This document shows positions 9,271-16,319 of a stretch of DNA of 20,974 nt, one piece after another. Both the position numbers and the translations under genes were made by a program. Position 1 is the first letter of the stretch. The number at the start of each line of letters is the position of its first letter. The notes under the pieces were generated by a model that saw nothing but the letters and a program-made list of their open reading frames with translations, was not told the origin of the DNA and did not search any database. The DNA comes from CAYLJO01 sp964383905 (lineage in GTDB: Bacteria; Acidobacteriota; Blastocatellia; Pyrinomonadales; Pyrinomonadaceae): the NCBI GenBank assembly GCA_964383905.1, contig CAYLJO010000110.1, positions 1 through 20,974 of the forward strand, read 5' to 3'.

Positions 9271-12200
9271 TTAACCCTCGCTCCCATTCCCACCGGGCTT
9301 ATTTGGGTGTTGCCCTGCCAGCTCGGCAAGAACTGCGATCAGCTCAGACGGCTCGACAGGCTTGGCTAAGTGTATCTGGTACCCCGCCGAAAGTGAGCGC
9401 ATTCGATCCTCCTCTCTGGCATAGGCCGTGAGGGCAACGGCCGGGATGGCTCCCCCTCGCTTCGACTCAAGCCGCCTGACCGCCCGAATCAGCTCATAGC
9501 CATCCGCGTCCGGCATCCCGATATCAGATACCAGGATATCAGGCGTCGATCTTTCGATGGCCTTGATGGCCTCGCCTGCCGACGACGCGGTCGTCACTTT
9601 CACCCTGCGCTCCTCCAGTATCGTGGTCAGCATCGTGAGGGTATCCGGCTCATCGTCGACGACGAGGACGTGCAGGCCCCCGAGCGCCGTCTGATGGTTA
9701 ACCGGCACATTCTCCTCGGCCAGCGCCTTCACGTCCTCGGCGACGGCCCCCTCTCTCATTACCTTACCCGCCAGTGGGAGTCTCGGCGTGAATGTTGCGC
9801 CCTGCCCCTCCCCGGGGCTCTCGGCGTGAACAGTCCCGCCGTGCAGCTCCACCAGGTGGCGCACAATCGCCAGCCCCAGCCCGAGCCCGCCGTGTTGTCT
9901 CGCGGTCATGCTATCGGCCTGGCGAAAGCGGTCAAAAACGTAGGGCAGGAACTCACGGCTGATGCCCTGGCCCGTGTCAATAACTTTAAGCTCGGTGGAG
10001 GAACCGGTGTTGCGGAGGTGAACCTGGATGCGCCCGCCGCCGGGTGTAAACTTGACGGCGTTTGAGAGGAGGTTCCAGATCACCTGCTGCAGCCGGTCGG
10101 CATCACCGAAGACAACGTTCGCGCCGGAGTCGAGCACAGCCTCAAGCTGAATACCTTTGGCCTCGACCGCCGGGCGTACGGCATTCATGGCCGCCTCAAT
10201 CACGCTGATGAGTTCGACGGGCTGGAACTCCAGGTGAAGCTTTCCTGTGATGATTCGCGAGACATCGAGGATATCCTCAATAATCTGCGTCTGGACCTTC
10301 GCGTTGCGTTCGATGATCTGGATGGCGCGGGCGGACGTCGCCCCGTCGAGCGTTCCGGAGGTCAACATCCGCGACCATCCGAGAATGGCAGTCAACGGCG
10401 TGCGCAGCTCGTGTGAAACGGTGGCGAGAAACTCGTCCTTCATCCGGTTGGATTCTTCCGCCGCTGCGCGGGCGCGGCTCTCACGCTCGAAGAGCTGCAC
10501 ATTCTCGATGGCGACCGCGGCGAGATTGGCCGCCATGCGCATCGCCGTGACGTGCTCGTCCTTGTAGGTCGCCCGCTCGTAGCTCTGCACCTCAATGGTG
10601 CCGACGATTCGACCCATCACGGCCATCGGGGCGGCGAGTGAAGACTGCGGGCGCAAGCCGTTGTCAGGCCCAACCACGACGCCCGGGTTGGCCTTCGTCG
10701 CGCTCATGTAATCGTCGGTGATGATGATTTGTCCGGTCCTGACCGCGCGGCTGTTCGGGCCCTCCGTTGTAACCGGCATGGGTGGAAGCCCCGAGACGTC
10801 GAACTCTACGCCGTCGCCCCAGCCGTAGCTGGCGGTGCGCACCTGCCGCCCCGGGTCATAGAGCGAGATGAAGATGCCGGCGCAGGGGACCGAGGCGGCG
10901 GCGAAATCCCGCAGGGCGCGAAAGATCGTCGCGAGGTCGCGCGCCGTGCCGAGCGCCTGGCCGAGGCCGGTAATCCGATCGAGAAGGCGTTCGTATTCGG
11001 TGAGCGCACGCTGGTCCGCCTCGCGTAACGCCTCCTCGGCCCGCTTACGCTCGCTAATATTGGTGGAGACTCCGATAATGCCGATCAGCGATCCCTTGTC
11101 GTCGTAAATAGGCGAGTCTGTCACCAGCGCCGGGAAGGTCGAACCGTCCCGGCGCCGCAAGAGTATTTCCCCCGACCAGCTTTTGCCCGCTTTTAAACGG
11201 GACATGATCTCGGTCGCTTGTCCCAGCGTCGCCTCCGCCGGAGTGACCTCCATGATGTTACGGCCCGTCGCTTCCGCCGCCGGCCAGCCGTAAAGCGCTT
11301 CAGCAAATTTGTTCCAATAGATAATCGTCCCGTTTAAATCGGTGGCGATCACCGACTGCTCAACCGTATCCAGCAGATGCGCTTGAAAGCGGATGGCTTC
11401 CTCAGACTGGCGCAGTTCCAGGGCCGAGCGCTCCGCCACCTGCCGCGCCCTGGTCTGCGCCAGGGTGACGCCGAACAGCACCAGGCTAACCAGCGTGCCG
11501 CCCTGCAAAATGGGTGGCGCCAGTCCTTTCCCGGAAGCCACCGCGTCAAATTCCGGCCGCGTGGCGAATGAAAGGCTCCAGGTGCGCCCCGCAACGTCCA
11601 TCGTCGTCGTGGCTGTAAAGCGTGGCCGATAGGAACTGCTGTCGGCAGCCCCTCGGGACTGGTTGGACCGATACAGCAGATGGTCCGGCGTCAGTTCCGT
11701 TCCATCAAAGATCTGAAGGTCAACGCTCTTGCGGCTCTGACGGCTGAGGATCTCATCCAGCAGGTCATTAGCCCGGAACGGGCTGTAGATAAAACCCTCC
11801 AACGAGGCCTGACGCTCGGCAACGGTGTCGGGCACCTTACCATTACGATAAACGGGAACGTAGATGAGAAACCCGGCCTGCTTCTGCTCATCAATCTCCT
11901 GGACCAGAGTGACTCGACCGGAGGCGGCGCGGTGGCCGGTGTCCCGGGCCCGCTCCATCGCGCCGCGCCGCTCTGGCTCCGTGAACATATCATAGCCGAT
12001 GGCCACACGGTTGCGGCGGTCCAGCGGCTCGAGGTAAACGATTGAGTAATATTCCGGGCGCTCGCCCTCGGGCCATATCCGAAAGTTTTCGACGCCCCGC
12101 CGGCGCATGGAAGCGACTAGCGCGTCCCTTTCTTCCGGCTTCACGCGCACGGAAAACCCTATGCCCTGGCTTCCCGGATAGTTACTACGCAGGTTCAGCC

Positions 12201-12525
12201 GGTCGACAAAAGCGTGAAACTGATCGGCGCTCACCTGGCCGCCGGCGCTAAAAAGTGCGCTGCCGCTGCGCAGCAGGGCGATATAAGTCTCCAGACGGTC
12301 GTGAATGCTGTCATGAATGTCCTCGATGGCGTTCTGAAACTTTAGCTGATCTTTCGCCTCGGCCGTTCTGGCGACATAATAAGTGGCGAGGACGGTCAGC
12401 AGTAGTGCGACCGCCAGGACAAAATAGGGGGCCCAGGCGCGGTGCGTTTGACCGCCTTTTAAGGTGGGATCGCCCAGTTTTATTGGGAGCTTTGAGCCTT
12501 CGCGCTGCTCACCAGTATGGTTCAT
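9271..12525 (-). CDS. Membrane hybrid sensor histidine kinase (CHASE-PAS-GAF-HisKA-HATPase-REC)
   Basis: This is a multi-sensor two-component kinase. Numbered from the ATG at 12525 (1084 residues), it has a membrane segment at about 32-52, a periplasmic CHASE-type domain at about 70-330, and a second membrane segment near 337-358. A PAS domain follows at about 380-490 (VIATDLNGTIIYWN, ending SERKRAEEALREA), then a GAF domain at about 508-680. HisKA has phospho-acceptor His705 in SHELRTPL. The HATPase domain has DTGQGIS and GGLGLGLAI, and the receiver has VVDDEPD and phospho-acceptor Asp1001 in SDIGMPD. There is no DNA-binding output. A TTG at 12555 would add ten residues; neither start has a clear ribosome site. 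The only likely co-transcribed partner is the downstream hydrolase, so the ligand and final output are unknown. Confidence 0.93.
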   Translation of the reverse strand: MNHTGEQREGSKLPIKLGDPTLKGGQTHRAWAPYFVLAVALLLTVLATYYVARTAEAKDQLKFQNAIEDIHDSIHDRLETYIALLRSGSALFSAGGQVSADQFHAFVDRLNLRSNYPGSQGIGFSVRVKPEERDALVASMRRRGVENFRIWPEGERPEYYSIVYLEPLDRRNRVAIGYDMFTEPERRGAMERARDTGHRAASGRVTLVQEIDEQKQAGFLIYVPVYRNGKVPDTVAERQASLEGFIYSPFRANDLLDEILSRQSRKSVDLQIFDGTELTPDHLLYRSNQSRGAADSSSYRPRFTATTTMDVAGRTWSLSFATRPEFDAVASGKGLAPPILQGGTLVSLVLFGVTLAQTRARQVAERSALELRQSEEAIRFQAHLLDTVEQSVIATDLNGTIIYWNKFAEALYGWPAAEATGRNIMEVTPAEATLGQATEIMSRLKAGKSWSGEILLRRRDGSTFPALVTDSPIYDDKGSLIGIIGVSTNISERKRAEEALREADQRALTEYERLLDRITGLGQALGTARDLATIFRALRDFAAASVPCAGIFISLYDPGRQVRTASYGWGDGVEFDVSGLPPMPVTTEGPNSRAVRTGQIIITDDYMSATKANPGVVVGPDNGLRPQSSLAAPMAVMGRIVGTIEVQSYERATYKDEHVTAMRMAANLAAVAIENVQLFERESRARAAAEESNRMKDEFLATVSHELRTPLTAILGWSRMLTSGTLDGATSARAIQIIERNAKVQTQIIEDILDVSRIITGKLHLEFQPVELISVIEAAMNAVRPAVEAKGIQLEAVLDSGANVVFGDADRLQQVIWNLLSNAVKFTPGGGRIQVHLRNTGSSTELKVIDTGQGISREFLPYVFDRFRQADSMTARQHGGLGLGLAIVRHLVELHGGTVHAESPGEGQGATFTPRLPLAGKVMREGAVAEDVKALAEENVPVNHQTALGGLHVLVVDDEPDTLTMLTTILEERRVKVTTASSAGEAIKAIERSTPDILVSDIGMPDADGYELIRAVRRLESKRGGAIPAVALTAYAREEDRMRSLSAGYQIHLAKPVEPSELIAVLAELAGQHPNKPGGNGSEG

Positions 12526-12629
12526 CACATTGAATTGTTGCGAGGATGGCCCCAAATTTCAGACGGCGGAAGCCGCTTCCAGGCATGGGCGCACCTTTCG
12601 ACCACCTCGACGGCAACTTAAACTGCCGG

Positions 12630-13955
12630 TCATTTAACACGACTCTTTCTTCTTTTTAAGAAGTCTATTAAGACGAACTGCGAAAGATTATTGGGGTTAG
12701 CGAAGTACGCCTTACCGTTAGTCATCGCCGTCATCTGCTTCACGAAGTCGACAAGGTAGTAGTCGCTGGCGAGCATGAACGTGTTGATCATGATGCCGGC
12801 CTTGCGGCACGCCTGAACCTCTTTGAATGTCTCGGCCATGACGAACGGGTCGAGGCCCATCGGGTTCTTGTAAAGCCTGCGTTCACCGCTCCCGGGAAAC
12901 TCCGATTGGCTGCGCCTATATGGAACGGTGCTGGCGGCGTCCAGAAAGCAGGCCGTCGGTTTCCCGTCCGTGACCATCACGACCTGCTTCATCTCCTTGC
13001 GTTGCGCTTGCAATATGCGACGGGCCAGCCTCAAGCCTTCGGCGGTGTTGGTGTGATACGGGCCGACCTGAGTAGTCGCAAGCTTCGCCATCGGGAGTTC
13101 CTCGGCGCTGTCGTGAAAGAGTACGATTTTGAGCGAGTCGCCGGGGTATTGCGTGCGGATCAGGTGGGCCAGCGCGAGCGCGACTTTTTTCGCCGGCGTG
13201 AAGCGGTCTTCACCATAGAGGATCATCGAATGCGAGCAGTCGAGCATCACGACCGTTGCACATGACGATTGATAATCGCACTGGTGGACGTGAAGATCGC
13301 TGTATTCCAGGTTGAGCGGAACGCCCAGGCCCTCGCGCCGGATCGCCGAAAGAAGCGTGGTGTTAACGTCGAGGTTGATCGTATCGCCGAATTCGTAGAG
13401 CTTGCTGGCGGCTGCCGCTTCGACGCCGGTCGAGAGGTGCGACGTGTCGTGGCGGCCGACGGAACTCTTGCCGAGGCTTCCGAGCAGGTTCCGCAGAGTT
13501 TTGTAGCCGAGAAAATCGAGCCCTTTCTCCGTGACTTCAAAATGGACGTCGCGCGGCGTGGGCTCTCCGATTTCGCCCGGCCCCCCGCGCCTTTGCTCGC
13601 GCGCCTGCCGAGGTGTCCGCTCCTCCTTCAATTTCAGGTAGCCTTCTTCCACCAGCCGCTCGATCAGTTGGTTGAGCATCTCCTCGAGCTGCGATCCTTT
13701 GAACTGGCCGTCGTTATCGGCCAGCATCTCCGCGACCTGTTGCTCGTCGATCAGGCCCTGATCGATCAAAGCCTGAAGCAGGGCCCGGCGCAGCGCATCG
13801 AGCGACGTGTCCTGCGGGCGGCGCTGTCTGGTCCAGTAGTAATCGTCGTCATACCCCGACTGGAGAATGGAATCCGACAGCGCGTCCATCAGATCGCCCA
13901 GGTTGATCGAGGAAACATCGATGCCTTTAAATTTTGAGTAGCGTGTGAACTTCAT
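12630..13955 (-). CDS. VWA-domain protein, probable partner of the MoxR-like ATPase
   Basis: This 441-residue soluble protein has a charged helical N-terminal half (residues 1 to about 200, including QRRPQDTSLDALRRALLQAL and a basic ARQAREQRR-like stretch) and a C-terminal von Willebrand factor A domain. The MIDAS metal site is intact: D239-x-S-x-S in MLDCSHSM, a threonine in HTNTAEGL and an aspartate in MVTDGKPT. VWA proteins of this kind pair with MoxR / ChlI-like AAA+ ATPases, as CoxE or ChlD do, and the ATPase is encoded two genes upstream. I chose the ATG at 13955 over an ATG 66 bases upstream because it leaves a 10-base gap, not an overlap, after the Uma2 gene. The role is inferred as metal- or cofactor-dependent protein remodelling; the client is unknown. 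Confidence 0.88.
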   Translation of the reverse strand: MKFTRYSKFKGIDVSSINLGDLMDALSDSILQSGYDDDYYWTRQRRPQDTSLDALRRALLQALIDQGLIDEQQVAEMLADNDGQFKGSQLEEMLNQLIERLVEEGYLKLKEERTPRQAREQRRGGPGEIGEPTPRDVHFEVTEKGLDFLGYKTLRNLLGSLGKSSVGRHDTSHLSTGVEAAAASKLYEFGDTINLDVNTTLLSAIRREGLGVPLNLEYSDLHVHQCDYQSSCATVVMLDCSHSMILYGEDRFTPAKKVALALAHLIRTQYPGDSLKIVLFHDSAEELPMAKLATTQVGPYHTNTAEGLRLARRILQAQRKEMKQVVMVTDGKPTACFLDAASTVPYRRSQSEFPGSGERRLYKNPMGLDPFVMAETFKEVQACRKAGIMINTFMLASDYYLVDFVKQMTAMTNGKAYFANPNNLSQFVLIDFLKRRKSRVK

Positions 13956-13965
13956 ATGCAAAAAA

Positions 13966-14517
13966 TCAGACAAAAATTTCGGATACAGTGCAATGAAAGC
14001 CGGGTATGGTCGTCTCTCCATCGAGCATATCGTTTTCAGTCAGCGTCTCAGGCTCGGCCGCCTGGCGAAACACCGTAATCGTCCGGCGCTTTGGATTGAC
14101 AACCCACACCAGACTGGCGCCGGCGGCCAGCCACTCATTAGCTTTCTCATTCGTTTTGCGGATCGTGTCATCCGGCGACATCACTTCAACGGCAAGGTCG
14201 GGTGCACCCGGCCAGAACCCCTTCGTCCTGCCGATGCGATCGATTCGCTCCTGACTGACGAAGGCAATATCGGGAGCCAGCACCGTGTCAGGGTTGCTGG
14301 CAAGCTTAAACCCTGTTTCAGCACCGCAGACCATGCCGAGCCGATTCACCTTGACATACTGTCCAAGCAAGACTGTTAAGGCAGCGATGATTGCTCCGTG
14401 CTCAAAGCCGGCGGGTGACATTTTGATCAGTGCTCCCTTCCTCAACTCATACCGAAAGTTGTCTGACGGCATTGCTAAGAGCTGATCGGCGGTGAAGGGC
14501 TCAGTAGTGACGCTCAT
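13966..14517 (-). CDS. Uma2-family (DUF820) PD-(D/E)XK nuclease-like protein
   Basis: The 183-residue protein fits the Uma2 family, which has a restriction-endonuclease-like fold and is abundant in cyanobacteria and other environmental bacteria; its cellular role is not established. Visible family features are the N-terminal FRYELRKGALIKMSPAGFEHG, then APDIAFV with Asp83, then DLAVEVMSPDD with Glu111, then a lysine-bearing helix (K125 in NEKANEWLAAG) and a closing strand LVWVVNPKRRTITVF. The putative metal-binding acids are present. A strong AAGGAGG site stands just before the ATG. The gene sits between the ATPase and VWA genes, which are normally neighbours, so it looks inserted into that unit. 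Confidence 0.88.
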   Translation of the reverse strand: MSVTTEPFTADQLLAMPSDNFRYELRKGALIKMSPAGFEHGAIIAALTVLLGQYVKVNRLGMVCGAETGFKLASNPDTVLAPDIAFVSQERIDRIGRTKGFWPGAPDLAVEVMSPDDTIRKTNEKANEWLAAGASLVWVVNPKRRTITVFRQAAEPETLTENDMLDGETTIPGFHCTVSEIFV

Positions 14518-14601
14518 GCGGCCTCCTTGCCTTTGAACAGTGTGTAGACTTCATGATGCATTGCTCATTAATGATCACCGATTAACTTCTGCCGAAAGAA
14601 G

Positions 14602-14628
14602 GCGGTTACCGCATGTACCCGCCGGTAC
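14602..14628. other. Pair of short palindromes in the ATPase-Uma2 gap
   Basis: Two perfect small palindromes lie side by side: GCGGT-T-ACCGC at 14602-14612 and GTACC-CGCC-GGTAC at 14615-14628. They lie between the end of the ATPase gene (14663) and the Uma2 start (14517), in a 145-base gap with no other feature I recognise. They could be a processing or weak termination hairpin on the minus strand, or an operator. No T-run supports an intrinsic terminator. Confidence 0.3.
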
Positions 14629-14662
14629 GGACCTCACCCATGCTAATCTTCTGTGGTCCGAT

Positions 14663-16132
14663 TCAGCTATATCGTCCCGTCTCAGTCAGATCATCATAGA
14701 TCATGCCGCGCCGGTCCTTCTTGGCTTTCGTCGCCGCCGTGTAGCCGCCTTCTTCATTGCGGCTGATCTTGTTCTGCGCGTAGAGACCTTCGAGCGCAAA
14801 CTCGCAGGCGGTGACGGTCTGCGCGTCGCTGGAGCGCTTGAAGTCGAAGGGGATGAGCGCCGTGTCAATCAGTTCGGGTACGGGATCAAGCAGGTTGATG
14901 CACTCTTCGGCCGAAGCGGTGTCGGCGAGCCTGAGGGTGTTTCCCTGGTCGAACCAGCGCGTGACGCTGGTGAAGTCGATGCCGACGAAGTACCCTTCGA
15001 AGATCTCTCCGGCGGCGCGTTTGATCAGGTCTTTCGCGATCTTGTTCGCCCCGACCTGCTCGCCCTCGTACTCGAGTTCCATTTTGCCGGTCATGGAAGG
15101 CACGGCGGCGTAGATGTCGGAGATGCGCGGCACGATCTCTTCTTCACCGGTCAGGAGCGCGCGGCGTTCGGCGTTAGAGACGACCGACTCCATCACGGAG
15201 ATCGGCAGTCGCTGCGAGACGCCGGAGCGCTTGTCAACGCGTTGATCGTCACGCGCCTCGAAAGCGATCTGCTCGATGATGTCGCGGATGAAGTCCGGGA
15301 TGTGCAGGCGGCCGTCAAGACCTTCGCGTGCGGTCCACGCCTCCTGCCGGGTGATTTCGACGCCGAGCTGCAGCTCAGTCGGGTAGTGTGTCGCGACCTC
15401 CGACCCGATGCGGTCTTTGAGCGGCGTGATAATCTTGCCGCGCGCGGTGTAGTCTTCGGGGTTGGCCGAGAAGACGAGCATCACGTCGAGCGGGAGGCGC
15501 ACCGGGTAGCCTTTGATCTGCACGTCGCCCTCCTGCATGATGTTGAAGAGGCCGACCTGTATCTTACCGGCGAGGTCCGGCAGCTCGTTAATAGCAAAGA
15601 TCCCACGGTTGGCGCGCGGCAAAAGTCCGTAGTGGATGGTCAGTTCGTCGCTCAAAAGGTGGCCGCCTTTGGCCGCCTTGATCGGATCGACGTCGCCGAT
15701 AATGTCGGCGACGGTCACGTCGGGGGTGGCCAGTTTTTCGACGAAGCGCGCGTCACGCCCGACCCACATGATGGGTGCCCTGTCGCCGTCCATCTCGATC
15801 ATCTGCCGCCCGTAAGCGCTGATGGGATGAAACGGGTCGTCGTTGACTTCTGAGCCGGCGACGGCCGGAATGCGCTCGTCGAGCAGGTCCGTCAGTTGGC
15901 GGATGATACGGCTCTTGGCCTGTCCGCGCAGGCCGAGCAGGATCAAATTGTGGCGCGCGAGGATGGCGTTGACGATCTGCGGCACGACCGTCTCGTCGTA
16001 GCCGACGATGCCTGGGAAAAGTCGCTCGCCGGCCTGCAGCTTGCGCACGAGGTTGGCGCGCATCTCGTCTTTAACCGAAACGCTGCGGTAACCGCTCTTC
16101 TTCAGTTCACCTAATGTTTTTGGAAGTGACAT
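14663..16132 (-). CDS. MoxR / magnesium-chelatase-like AAA+ ATPase
   Basis: This 489-residue cytoplasmic ATPase belongs to the ChlI/MoxR side of the AAA+ group. The P-loop is GLRGQAKSR (Lys73). The Walker B equivalent is FAINELPDL, with Asn182-Glu183 in place of Asp-Glu, and sensor 1 is VFSANPEDYT. The lid region has RVDKRSGVSQRLPISVMESV, as in magnesium-chelatase-like ATPases. No chlorophyll genes are nearby, so a role in pigment synthesis is not supported. The likely role is remodelling of a client protein together with the VWA protein encoded downstream. The initiator ATG follows a modest AGGG. The gene's antisense strand is also open over 1.3 kb, a codon-bias effect with no sign of function. 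Confidence 0.88.
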   Translation of the reverse strand: MSLPKTLGELKKSGYRSVSVKDEMRANLVRKLQAGERLFPGIVGYDETVVPQIVNAILARHNLILLGLRGQAKSRIIRQLTDLLDERIPAVAGSEVNDDPFHPISAYGRQMIEMDGDRAPIMWVGRDARFVEKLATPDVTVADIIGDVDPIKAAKGGHLLSDELTIHYGLLPRANRGIFAINELPDLAGKIQVGLFNIMQEGDVQIKGYPVRLPLDVMLVFSANPEDYTARGKIITPLKDRIGSEVATHYPTELQLGVEITRQEAWTAREGLDGRLHIPDFIRDIIEQIAFEARDDQRVDKRSGVSQRLPISVMESVVSNAERRALLTGEEEIVPRISDIYAAVPSMTGKMELEYEGEQVGANKIAKDLIKRAAGEIFEGYFVGIDFTSVTRWFDQGNTLRLADTASAEECINLLDPVPELIDTALIPFDFKRSSDAQTVTACEFALEGLYAQNKISRNEEGGYTAATKAKKDRRGMIYDDLTETGRYS

Positions 16133-16197
16133 TGCTTAAAATCCCTAACCCTGTTGATTGATTCTATAGCAGATTGCAATTGAGAGTAACCTGTATT

Positions 16198-16228
16198 CTC
16201 TGTGCCCCCTCTGTGTCCTCTGTGAAAC
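16198..16228. repeat. CCTCTGTGT-type 9-base repeat, copy 1
   Basis: This short degenerate array of a 9-10 base unit (CTCTGTG, CCCCCTCTGTGT, CCTCTGTG) lies in the gap between the ATPase start and the NUDIX-MBL stop. A second, more regular copy in the same orientation lies at 16353-16382. The first is non-coding. It may be a remnant of a dispersed intergenic repeat. Confidence 0.6.
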
Positions 16229-16274
16229 AAACCCGTAACTTGTTGTTTTGCTGGCAAGATTTTATGCCGCACGA

Positions 16275-16314
16275 GCCGGGGCGCAGCTTCTTTCTCGCCA
16301 GATTTAGCCCCGGC
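16275..16314 (-). terminator. Possible termination or processing hairpin after the NUDIX-MBL gene
   Basis: A perfect 8-base inverted repeat, GCCGGGGC at 16275-16282 and GCCCCGGC at 16307-16314, encloses a 24-base loop. It starts 5 bases past the stop codon on the minus strand. The stem is GC-rich but no T-run follows, so Rho-independent termination is unproven. Confidence 0.35.
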
Positions 16315-16319
16315 CGGGT

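Noticed and set aside
12568..12628. Small inverted repeats GGAAG-CCG-CTTCC and CGGCA-(8)-TGCCG between the VWA and kinase genes
   Set aside because: The stems are only 5 base pairs and no T-run follows on the minus strand, so an intrinsic terminator is not supported.
13956..14021. Upstream ATG extending the VWA protein by 22 residues
   Set aside because: It would overlap the end of the Uma2 gene by 56 bases, and the added residues show no conserved character. The ATG at 13955 fits the spacing.
14540..15853. A 437-codon open frame on the plus strand
   Set aside because: It lies antisense to the ATPase gene, which has recognisable AAA+ motifs. The translation is rich in Asp, Val, Arg and His without any domain, as expected from reverse-strand reading of GC-rich codons.
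14663..16132. Identification as a magnesium chelatase of chlorophyll synthesis
   Set aside because: Only the ATPase and a VWA protein are present, without ChlH/BchH or any pigment gene in the window. The broader MoxR/ChlI-like name is safer.
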